Source: an uncultured Roseburia sp. (GTDB lineage: Bacteria > Bacillota > Clostridia > Lachnospirales > Lachnospiraceae). Taken from it: a stretch of 64,000 nt of DNA. Location of the stretch: the NCBI GenBank assembly GCA_947644305.1, contig CANRYS010000001.1, positions 186,001 to 250,000 on the forward strand, given 5' to 3'. A program made the translations under genes and the position numbers. Under the pieces are notes generated by a model that saw nothing but the letters and a program-made list of their open reading frames with translations, was not told the origin of the DNA and searched no databases. Of the stretch, positions 42,574 through 50,003 are shown piece after piece; positions within the stretch are counted from its first letter, which is position 1, and each line of letters opens with the position of its first letter.

Positions 42574-43674
42574 ATGGGGACATTTTATCACGAAATAGCC
42601 ATTGTTATTCCCGCCCTGAATCCAGATGACCGGATGATCACTCTCGTAAAGGAACTGACGGAGGCCGGCTTTGAAAATATTATTCTGGTGGACGATGGCA
42701 GTGAGATCAGTAATCGAAAATACTTTAAGACCTGTAAAGAAGAATATAACTGCCGCATCCTGCGGCACGTCATCAATTTTGGAAAGGGCATTGCGCTGAA
42801 ATCTGCTTTTAATCACATTCTGGACAACCGTCCCGATATAAATGGCACCGTGACGGTGGACTGTGACGGACAGCACGTGATCGAAGATATCCTCACCTGT
42901 GCCAGACTGGTGCACGAACACCCGGATCACCTGATCCTCGGCTGCCGCCAGTTTGACAATAAGAAGATTCCTCTGCGCAGCCGTTTTGGCAACAAATTTA
43001 CAAGACACTTTATCAAACTTTTGTGCGGGATCAACGTATCCGATACCCAGACCGGGCTGCGCGGCATGTCCCGGACGCTGATACAGGAATATTTTGCCAA
43101 AACGAAAGGAGAGCGCTTTGAATACGAAATGAATATGCTCCTGTGCGCCAGGGAGTGCCAGATCCCCATCCTGGAATTTCCCATCCGCACCATTTACCTG
43201 GAAAACAATGAGAGCTCACATTTTAACCCCTTTATCGATTCCATACGGATTTATAAGGTATTTCTGAAATTTATGCTCAGCTCCCTTTCCAGCTTTGTTA
43301 TTGATATCGCTCTATACTACGTGCTAGGACTGATCTTCCGCCCACTGATCGGCGACAAGGTCCAGATCTCCTTTTTCGGTCTGGAAATCTCGCTGTTTAT
43401 TTTATTGCGCAGTGTTCTATCCAGGTTGGGATCCTCCCTGTACAACTTTACCATCAACAAACGCCAGGTATTCCACAACGAATCGAAGGATTATAGAATC
43501 ATATTAAAATATTACACGCTGTGTATCTGCCAACTGATTATATCTGCACTGCTGGTGGACAAGGCTTTGACGTTTATTTTCTCATCCACCATCCGCAAAT
43601 GCATTATTGATACGATCTTATTTACTGTCAGTTTCCAGATCCAGAGGGAATGGGTATTTAAAAAATGTAAGTAA
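42574..43674 (+). CDS. GT2 glycosyltransferase fused to GtrA-like membrane domain
   Basis: 366 residues. A GT-A domain (IVIPALNPDDRMITLVKEL, VDDGSEISNRKYF, TVDCDGQHVIED) occupies about 1-225; the rest has four membrane helices of the GtrA family (SSLSSFVIDIALYYVLG, NFTINKRQVFHNES, and an end IQREWVFKK). GtrA proteins flip or help transfer undecaprenyl-phosphate sugars, so this single protein may make and move a lipid-linked sugar used for side-branch addition. GGAG precedes the ATG. Confidence 0.9.
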   Translation: MGTFYHEIAIVIPALNPDDRMITLVKELTEAGFENIILVDDGSEISNRKYFKTCKEEYNCRILRHVINFGKGIALKSAFNHILDNRPDINGTVTVDCDGQHVIEDILTCARLVHEHPDHLILGCRQFDNKKIPLRSRFGNKFTRHFIKLLCGINVSDTQTGLRGMSRTLIQEYFAKTKGERFEYEMNMLLCARECQIPILEFPIRTIYLENNESSHFNPFIDSIRIYKVFLKFMLSSLSSFVIDIALYYVLGLIFRPLIGDKVQISFFGLEISLFILLRSVLSRLGSSLYNFTINKRQVFHNESKDYRIILKYYTLCICQLIISALLVDKALTFIFSSTIRKCIIDTILFTVSFQIQREWVFKKCK

Positions 43675-43697
43675 TATTTCTTTTGCTTACTATCGCT

Positions 43698-44654
43698 CTA
43701 CTTATCATCCAATATATCCTGGATGGCATATTTGGGTCTTCCCTTTGCCTCCATGTACACCTTCCCGATGTATTCTCCCACGATACCGATGGCGAGAAGC
43801 TGCAGCCCTCCCAGCGCCCAGATCGAGACGATCAGACTACTCCATCCCGGCACCGTATCACCTAGAACAAACTGCATGATAGAATAAAACAGCATGAGAA
43901 CGCTGACAAAAAATACAACAAATCCAAGCCATACGATAAAACGAATGGGCTTGACACTAAAGGAAGAAATTCCGTCAAAAGCAAATGCCAGCATTTTTTT
44001 CAGGGGATACTTACTCTCTCCGGCAAACCGCTCGTGTCTTTCATAATACACCGTATCCGATGGATAACCGATCAACGGAATCATCCCTCTCAAAAACAGA
44101 TGGACTTCTTTATAATCCTCCAACTGCTCCAACACACGCCGGCTCATCAACCGATAATCTGCGTGATTGAATACGATATCCACTCCCATCCATTTCATTA
44201 TTTTATAAAAGCCCTCCGCTGTGGTCTTTTTAAAAAATGTATCCTTTTTCCGGCTGCTCCTCACCCCATAGACCACATCATTTCCGGCATAATATTTATC
44301 TATCATCTCATCGATAGCGTTCACATCATCCTGCAGATCGGCATCGAGGGAGATCGCCACATCTGCGTACTCTTTGGCATACATCAAACCCGCCAGCACC
44401 GCATTCTGGTGCCCCCGGTTCCGAGACAGATTCAGCCCGCTCACCAACCGATGATCCCCATGCAGACGTTTGATAATGATCCATGTCTGGTCTCTCGAAC
44501 CATCATTTACAAAGACGATCCGGCTGGCATCACTGATCTTCTCCGCGGCGATCAGGTCTTCCATCTTCCGGGTCAACTGTTTTGCCGTCTCATCTAGTAC
44601 CTCTTCCTCATTGTAGCAGGGTACCACAAGATAAAGCGTACTTTTTTCCTTCAT
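43698..44654 (-). CDS. GT2 glycosyltransferase, DPM1/GtrB-like
   Basis: About 318 residues. A GT-A domain (LVVPCYNEEEVLDETAKQL, FVNDGSRDQTW, ISLDADLQDDVNAI) is followed by two C-terminal membrane helices (FIVWLGFVVFFVSVLMLFYSI and GLQLLAIGIVGEYIGKVY). This is the polyprenyl-phosphate glycosyltransferase form (GtrB/ArnC-like). It faces the GT2-GtrA gene and could provide its lipid-linked sugar. ATG 44654 follows GGGGG. Confidence 0.93.
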   Translation of the reverse strand: MKEKSTLYLVVPCYNEEEVLDETAKQLTRKMEDLIAAEKISDASRIVFVNDGSRDQTWIIIKRLHGDHRLVSGLNLSRNRGHQNAVLAGLMYAKEYADVAISLDADLQDDVNAIDEMIDKYYAGNDVVYGVRSSRKKDTFFKKTTAEGFYKIMKWMGVDIVFNHADYRLMSRRVLEQLEDYKEVHLFLRGMIPLIGYPSDTVYYERHERFAGESKYPLKKMLAFAFDGISSFSVKPIRFIVWLGFVVFFVSVLMLFYSIMQFVLGDTVPGWSSLIVSIWALGGLQLLAIGIVGEYIGKVYMEAKGRPKYAIQDILDDK

Positions 44655-44685
44655 ATTTTTTCCCCCATATCGTATATTTGTTTTC

Positions 44686-44714
44686 ATTTTATACATTGTT
44701 GCTCCGGTTGTCAA
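44686..44714 (-). promoter_or_regulatory. Predicted promoter of the GtrB-like gene
   Basis: Minus-strand TTGACA (44714-44709), 17 bases, TAAAAT (44691-44686), close to consensus. It is back to back with the plus-strand promoter 30 bases away. Confidence 0.65.
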
Positions 44715-44745
44715 ACTTAAAATACTGGTAGAATGTTTTATAGAA

Positions 44746-44773
44746 TTGACATAAAATACAAATATGGTAAAAT
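44746..44773 (+). promoter_or_regulatory. Predicted promoter of the ulosonate cassette
   Basis: TTGACA (44746-44751), 16 bases, TAAAAT (44768-44773) preceded by TGG. It leads into the TagF/DUF115 gene and the three genes after it, which have no other clear promoter. Confidence 0.65.
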
Positions 44774-44822
44774 AGATTGAGATACACGTTTATGAAGAAA
44801 GATATTGAGAAAGAATAAGAAT

Positions 44823-46925
44823 ATGGATAAACGATTGAAATATAGATTAAAACAAGATCTGTCTTTTTTAAAAAACCGGATCAAATACAAATTGTGCCGG
44901 ATCTTTTATGTCACCCAGGATAAAATGGTCTTTTTTGAATCCTATCACGGAAAACGTTGTGGAGACAGCGTAAAAGCTATATATGACGAGATGGCAGAAG
45001 ACGATGCCTTTCGGGACTACACCTTTGTGTGGGCATTTACAGATCCGAAAAAACACAGAGAACTGGCAGAAAATCCCCATACGATCCTAGTAAAAAAAGG
45101 AAGCCGGGATTATTTCCGCTATGCGGCTGCCTCCCGGTTTTGGGTAAATAATGTGAGTGTTCCTGACTTTCTGATTCCTGGGAAACATCAGGTCTATATC
45201 GAAACCTGGCATGGAACACCACTGAAACGGCTGGGCTGCGATATCGAGACGGACAGCGATCCGAGACAGTCCAAAGAGCGTATGCACAAACGTTACCGAA
45301 AAAAAGGAAAGAAAGTGACTCATTTCCTCTCTCCTTCCCCCTATTATAGTGAAAAGATCGCGTCGGCCTTTGGTCTGGAGCATCCGAAGGATAATCCGTT
45401 CTTCGAATGCGGCTACCCCAGAAACGATGCGCTCTTCCACTACAGTGAGGAAGACATCGCGCAAATCCGGGAACGGCTGAGTATCCGGGAGGGACAGAAG
45501 GTGATCCTCTATACTCCCACTTGGAGAGATACAGATTTTCAGGCACAGTCCGGTTTCCGTTACAATGCTTCTGTGGATCTAAAAAAAGTGATGAAAGGGT
45601 TACCGAAGAATTGTGTGCTCTTATTCCGTGCCCATCATCAGATCGGTCTCTCTGGTATTATTGAAAACACACCCGGGATCATCGACGTCACTGATATAGA
45701 CGACATCAATGATCTGTATATCATCAGCGACCTGATGATCACCGACTACTCTTCTACCATGTTTGATTTCAGCGTGCTAAAACGCCCCATGGTATTTCAT
45801 ATGTATGACAGGGAAGAGTATGCCAATAACATCCGGGGTTTTTACTTTGACCTCTCGGAACTGCCAGGTCCCATCACCGAAGATGAGACGGCGCTTGCCC
45901 AGGCGGTCAAACAGCAGTTAGAACACTTTGACTACAGCAAGGATGCCAAATATCAGGCCTTTCATAATAAATTCAATCAATGGGAGGATGGACAGGCTGC
46001 CAGGCGGGTCATCGACAACTGTATTGCCATTCCGGCCCACAAGCCCGGACTGTGGGAATGCCTGATCCAGACCTTCAAAAAGAATATGAATCGCATCCGC
46101 ATCGTATACATGATCGTCCGCTACAACATTACCGGATGGTTTAATATGCACGGTTTTTTCCTGAACAACAATGGAAGACGCCTCATGGATATGAAGGACT
46201 GCCACAAAGGAGAGCGGTGCTTTCTGATCGGCAACGGTCCCAGCCTGTCACCGGAGGATCTCCACCTGTTAAAAGACGAGTACACCTTCGGGACAAACAT
46301 GGTGTACAAAATATTTGATAAAACTGACTGGCGCCCCAGTTTCCACTGCGTATCCGACAGCATCTATGCCACAAAGCTGCGGGACGAGTTGTATAACAAT
46401 GTAAAATCACCGTTATTTACCATTGAGAAAACCTATCATAAAATGACTAAACGAACGCTGGACACCACCTATGTTCACACCATAGCCAGCGAACGATATA
46501 AGGTGAGAGGAAATATCTTCGCCTACTGTATGGTGAAGGCAACCGTTCTGTCCCTTGCCGCCGAGTTTGCCTTTCATATGGGCTTCTCAGAAATCTATCT
46601 ACTGGGGGTGGACTGCACCAATCCCCATGCCGCCGGAGGGCATTTTACCGACAATTATACAACGAAAGAAATCGCCCAGACTGATATTTCCCGTATCAAA
46701 ACCCGTATGAATAAAGAAAATGTAACCACGGAACAAATCGGGGAACATATCATTGACCGGTCCCTGTTCGTCTACCGGCTGCTGAAAAAATATGCTGACC
46801 GACACGGGATCAAGATCTACAATGCTACCCGGGGTGGGAATCTCGAGGTCTTTCCAAGAGTCCAGTTGGAAGATGTTCTCGCAGCCGAAAAACCAGGTCT
46901 GGGTACCCATAAGAAAAAGAAATAG
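44823..46925 (+). CDS. Bifunctional CDP-glycerol-type polymerase with DUF115/GT42-like domain
   Basis: About 700 residues. The N-terminal two-thirds is a TagF/TagB-like glycerophosphotransferase: ETWHGTPLKRLGCDI, GYPRNDAL, YTPTWRDTDF, FRAHHQIGL, ITDYSSTMFDF. A C-terminal domain (about 460-680) has CFLIGNGPSLSPEDL, FGTNMVYKIFD and MVKATVLSLAAEFAFHMGF with EIYLLGVDCT, similar in pattern to DUF115/MptE-like and GT42 sialyltransferases (CstII). It may add a polyol phosphate and a CMP-ulosonic acid to the same polymer. An earlier TTG start at 44805 is possible. The next gene starts 15 bases on. Confidence 0.85.
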   Translation: MDKRLKYRLKQDLSFLKNRIKYKLCRIFYVTQDKMVFFESYHGKRCGDSVKAIYDEMAEDDAFRDYTFVWAFTDPKKHRELAENPHTILVKKGSRDYFRYAAASRFWVNNVSVPDFLIPGKHQVYIETWHGTPLKRLGCDIETDSDPRQSKERMHKRYRKKGKKVTHFLSPSPYYSEKIASAFGLEHPKDNPFFECGYPRNDALFHYSEEDIAQIRERLSIREGQKVILYTPTWRDTDFQAQSGFRYNASVDLKKVMKGLPKNCVLLFRAHHQIGLSGIIENTPGIIDVTDIDDINDLYIISDLMITDYSSTMFDFSVLKRPMVFHMYDREEYANNIRGFYFDLSELPGPITEDETALAQAVKQQLEHFDYSKDAKYQAFHNKFNQWEDGQAARRVIDNCIAIPAHKPGLWECLIQTFKKNMNRIRIVYMIVRYNITGWFNMHGFFLNNNGRRLMDMKDCHKGERCFLIGNGPSLSPEDLHLLKDEYTFGTNMVYKIFDKTDWRPSFHCVSDSIYATKLRDELYNNVKSPLFTIEKTYHKMTKRTLDTTYVHTIASERYKVRGNIFAYCMVKATVLSLAAEFAFHMGFSEIYLLGVDCTNPHAAGGHFTDNYTTKEIAQTDISRIKTRMNKENVTTEQIGEHIIDRSLFVYRLLKKYADRHGIKIYNATRGGNLEVFPRVQLEDVLAAEKPGLGTHKKKK

Positions 46926-46940
46926 AAAGAAGGTATTTTT

Positions 46941-47681
46941 ATGAAAATTATCGGAGTTATCCCTGCACGTTATAAATCCAGCCGTTTTCCCGGCAAACCA
47001 CTGGTAGATATCTGTGGCAAACCAATGATCTGGTGGGTGTACCAGCAGGCCAAAAAAGTCCCTGAATTCGATGAAGTTTACGTAGCTACCGACGATGAGC
47101 GTATCAAAGCAGCCTGTGACGAGCATACTATGAAAGTGATCATGACCTCAGACAAGCACGAAACCGGATCGGACCGGGTGGCTGAGGTAGCATCCAAGGT
47201 AGAGGGCGACCTGTTCATCAACATCCAGGGGGATGAGCCCGTCATCAATCCCGAGATGATTCAGGAGGTCATCTCCATCTTTTTCGAGGATGATTCCGTT
47301 TACTTTGGAAGCCTGAAAAAAGAGATTACCGATCCAGAGGAGATCAAAGCGACCAGTACCGTAAAGGTTGTTACGGACCAACGGGGAGATGCCATGTACT
47401 TCTCCCGCTCTGTGATCCCCTCCAACGTAAAAGACGGACATCTGGCAAGAGTGTTCCGCCATGTAGGAATTTATGCCTATAAGCGGGATTTTCTCAAAGA
47501 ATTTTCAGAAATGACCCAGACCGAGCTGGAACTGGGAGAGGGAATTGAACCACTGCGCGCCATGGAACGGGGCTATAAAATGCGCCTCAAGGAGACAAAA
47601 CATTCCTCCATCGGCGTGGATCTTCCTGAACACATTGAAAAAGTGGAGCGGGTGATCCAGGGAATTGATACATTGGATTAG
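46941..47681 (+). CDS. CMP-ulosonate cytidylyltransferase, KdsB-like
   Basis: 246 residues with the KdsB features VIPARYKSSRFPGKPL, CGKPMIWWVYQQA, VATDDERI, NIQGDEPVI and the C-terminal GVDLPEHIEKVE. KdsB activates 3-deoxy-manno-octulosonic acid as CMP-Kdo, and relatives activate other ulosonic acids. A Gram-positive cell has no lipopolysaccharide, so the product is expected to go into a capsule or teichoic-type polymer. AGAAGG lies before the ATG. No KdsA-like synthase or KdsD isomerase is nearby; the aldolase gene downstream may supply the acid. Confidence 0.9.
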   Translation: MKIIGVIPARYKSSRFPGKPLVDICGKPMIWWVYQQAKKVPEFDEVYVATDDERIKAACDEHTMKVIMTSDKHETGSDRVAEVASKVEGDLFINIQGDEPVINPEMIQEVISIFFEDDSVYFGSLKKEITDPEEIKATSTVKVVTDQRGDAMYFSRSVIPSNVKDGHLARVFRHVGIYAYKRDFLKEFSEMTQTELELGEGIEPLRAMERGYKMRLKETKHSSIGVDLPEHIEKVERVIQGIDTLD

Positions 47682-47762
47682 CCAGTCCCTGTGCAGTGGG
47701 ATCTATGACAACAGGGAGCTAGCCTGCACTCCGGAACTCCCGGAGAGAAAGGATTGTGAGAT

Positions 47763-49373
47763 ATGAAACGAGTACAACTATTGGACTGTACACTGCGGGA
47801 TGGAGGATATCTCGTGGATGCCCAGTTTGGAAATACAGTGATCAAAGGTATGATCAAGGGACTTGCAGAAAGCGGCATCGATGTGGTGGAATGCGGTTTT
47901 TTAAAGGATGAGCCCCACGAAAAGGGAAGTACGATATTTAACAATGCGGCGCAATTGCGCCCCTTTTTGCCGGAGGACCGCCGCCAGGCCTCCTATGTCT
48001 GTCTGGCAGACTACAGCCGGTACACCATCTCCAATCTGGAACCCTTTGACGGCACTTCCATCGATGGCGTCCGCGCCTGTTTCTTTAAAAATGAACGCTA
48101 TGATGTGATTGATTTTTGCCGGGAGATCACAGAAAAAGGCTATAAACTCTATGTACAGCCCGTGGATATCCTGGGTTACTCCGACGCAGAGCTTTTGGAG
48201 CTGATTGAAAAGATCAATCCACTGGAGCCCTATGCCTTTAGTATCGTGGACACTTTCGGTTCCATGTACAAAGAAGATCTTCGGCGAGTATTTTATCTGA
48301 TTGACCGGAATCTGAATGCCTCTTCTCGCATCGGCTTCCACTCCCACAATAATCTTCAGATGTCTTTCTCCTTATCCCAGGAATTTGTGGATATGACCCA
48401 GGGACTAAGAAAGGTTGTCATTGATGCCACCATGGCGGGCATGGGCCGCGGCGCCGGCAACACCAATACCGAACTGGTCATGCAGTATATGAACCGCAAA
48501 TACAATGCCGGCTATGATATCGATGTCGTTCTCGATCTCATCGACAACTACGTCGATGGAATCCGCAGCACTTGTAGCTGGGGATACTCCACCCCCTATT
48601 TCCTCGCCGGTTCCTACAGCGCCCACGTCAACAACATCGCCTATCTGACGGCAAAAGCCGGGATCTCCAGCCGGGATATCAATTATATCCTGAACCGCAT
48701 CGGCGGCGACGCCAGAAAACGTTATGACTATGATCTTCTGGAAAAAACTTATATGGAATATAACGGGACGATCCGGGATGATGAAAAAGATGTGGCTCTG
48801 TTAAAAGAGAATCTTCAGGGCAAGGATATCCTGATGCTGCTTCCGGGTCACAGCATCGTCACCCACAAAGAGGAGATCCTGAAATATTGCCAGGAAAAGA
48901 AACCCGTAGTAGTCAGCGTCAATCTGCTCTCCCACGATTATCCCATCAATTATGTGTATTTTAGCAATAAAAAACGGTATAATTACTGGAAAAACGCAAG
49001 TCGCTTCAAAGAATACAAAAAAATCGTCACCTCCAATGTGACGAACGTCGAGGATAAAAACCAGCATATCATCGATTTTACAAGGCTGGTAAAATGCGGA
49101 TGGGATCAGCTAGACAATTCCGGCATCCTGCTTCTTCGTCTCCTGGACGAACTGAACCCTGCTTCCATCGCCATGGCAGGCTTCGACGGCTACAGCCACG
49201 ATTCCAGCAGCAACAACTACATGCACAAAGAAATGGAAAAAACACGAAATATCAAAAATGCCGATGAGGCAAACCGCGATGTCCAGAGTATGCTGGAAGA
49301 CTATCTCAATACTAGACAGTCTAACTGCCCGATCCAGTTCCTGACACCATCCCGGTTTGAGATCAATCAGTAG
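47763..49373 (+). CDS. HMGL/DmpG-type aldolase fused to DUF115-like domain
   Basis: 536 residues. The first 290 are a DRE-TIM metallolyase: LDCTLRDGGYLVD (Asp ligand), VDTFGSMYKED and GFHSHNNLQMS (HxH metal ligands), then GMGRGAGNTNTE. This group includes 4-hydroxy-2-oxovalerate aldolases, which make or break 2-oxo acids from pyruvate and an aldehyde. Residues about 345-520 form a Rossmann-like part (DILMLLPGHSIVTHKEEI, VVVSVNLL, YVYFSNKKRYNYW, MAGFDGYSHD) related in pattern to DUF115. Between a KdsB-like and a KdsC-like gene it probably makes a 2-keto-3-deoxy acid. Confidence 0.82.
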   Translation: MKRVQLLDCTLRDGGYLVDAQFGNTVIKGMIKGLAESGIDVVECGFLKDEPHEKGSTIFNNAAQLRPFLPEDRRQASYVCLADYSRYTISNLEPFDGTSIDGVRACFFKNERYDVIDFCREITEKGYKLYVQPVDILGYSDAELLELIEKINPLEPYAFSIVDTFGSMYKEDLRRVFYLIDRNLNASSRIGFHSHNNLQMSFSLSQEFVDMTQGLRKVVIDATMAGMGRGAGNTNTELVMQYMNRKYNAGYDIDVVLDLIDNYVDGIRSTCSWGYSTPYFLAGSYSAHVNNIAYLTAKAGISSRDINYILNRIGGDARKRYDYDLLEKTYMEYNGTIRDDEKDVALLKENLQGKDILMLLPGHSIVTHKEEILKYCQEKKPVVVSVNLLSHDYPINYVYFSNKKRYNYWKNASRFKEYKKIVTSNVTNVEDKNQHIIDFTRLVKCGWDQLDNSGILLLRLLDELNPASIAMAGFDGYSHDSSSNNYMHKEMEKTRNIKNADEANRDVQSMLEDYLNTRQSNCPIQFLTPSRFEINQ

Positions 49374-49401
49374 ATTTACGGTGCTAAACAAAGGAGTAAG
49401 T

Positions 49402-49905
49402 ATGAAAGACCTGAAAGAAATCAAATTATTTGCCATGGACGTAGACGGTACTCTTACCGATGGCAAGATCTATATGGGAAACGACGGAGAACTGTTGAAA
49501 GCCTTTAACGTCAAAGATGGGCTCGGCATCAAGCTCCTGAAAGATGCCGGCATCGTTCCAGCCATCATAACAGGAAGAAACTCTCAGATCGTCGCCAACC
49601 GCTGTCAGGAACTGGGCCTGACGGAGTTCCATCAGGGAGTAAAAAATAAGGCGGAAAAGCTCATAGAAGTGATGAAAAAATATGGGCTAACTTCGGAGCA
49701 GACCGCCTACATCGGGGATGACATGAACGATCTCAGCGCCATAAAGACCGCCGGGATCACCTTTGCCCCCTCAGACTGCGCCGAGAGCTTGAAACCCTAT
49801 ATCGACATCCTCCTGACCAGACCTGCCGGACAGGCACCGGTACGGGAGGCCATCGATATGATTCTAAAAGACAGATATGATTTCAGCGAATTTCTGGACC
49901 TATAA
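49402..49905 (+). CDS. HAD phosphatase, KdsC-like
   Basis: About 167 residues of the HAD-IIIA KdsC/YrbI type, with FAMDVDGTLTDGKIYM (the catalytic pair DxD), ITGRNSQIVANRCQELG and YIGDDMNDLSAIKTAG. KdsC removes phosphate from Kdo-8-phosphate, and relatives act on nonulosonate-9-phosphates. ATG 49402 follows AAAGGAG; the in-frame upstream codons at 49357 overlap the aldolase. It closes the cassette, with a strong terminator after it. Confidence 0.88.
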   Translation: MKDLKEIKLFAMDVDGTLTDGKIYMGNDGELLKAFNVKDGLGIKLLKDAGIVPAIITGRNSQIVANRCQELGLTEFHQGVKNKAEKLIEVMKKYGLTSEQTAYIGDDMNDLSAIKTAGITFAPSDCAESLKPYIDILLTRPAGQAPVREAIDMILKDRYDFSEFLDL

Positions 49906-49942
49906 AGGACACAACTCGATGGAACCAAACTGAATTTAAAAT

Positions 49943-49996
49943 AAAGGCGGCCTTTCACTATGATTTATTCCGTCATAGTAAAAGGCCGCCTTTTTT
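49943..49996. terminator. Bidirectional terminator between convergent genes
   Basis: AAAGGCGGCCTTT and AAAGGCCGCCTTT pair, with inner ACTATGA/TCATAGT pairing, then a T run. It serves both the plus-strand cassette and the minus-strand gene ending at 50004. Confidence 0.93.
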
Positions 49997-50003
49997 ATAT
50001 AGC

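Noticed and set aside
46941-47681. KdsB as a sign of lipopolysaccharide or a Gram-negative organism
   Set aside because: All other envelope genes are of Gram-positive type, and no lipid A gene is present.
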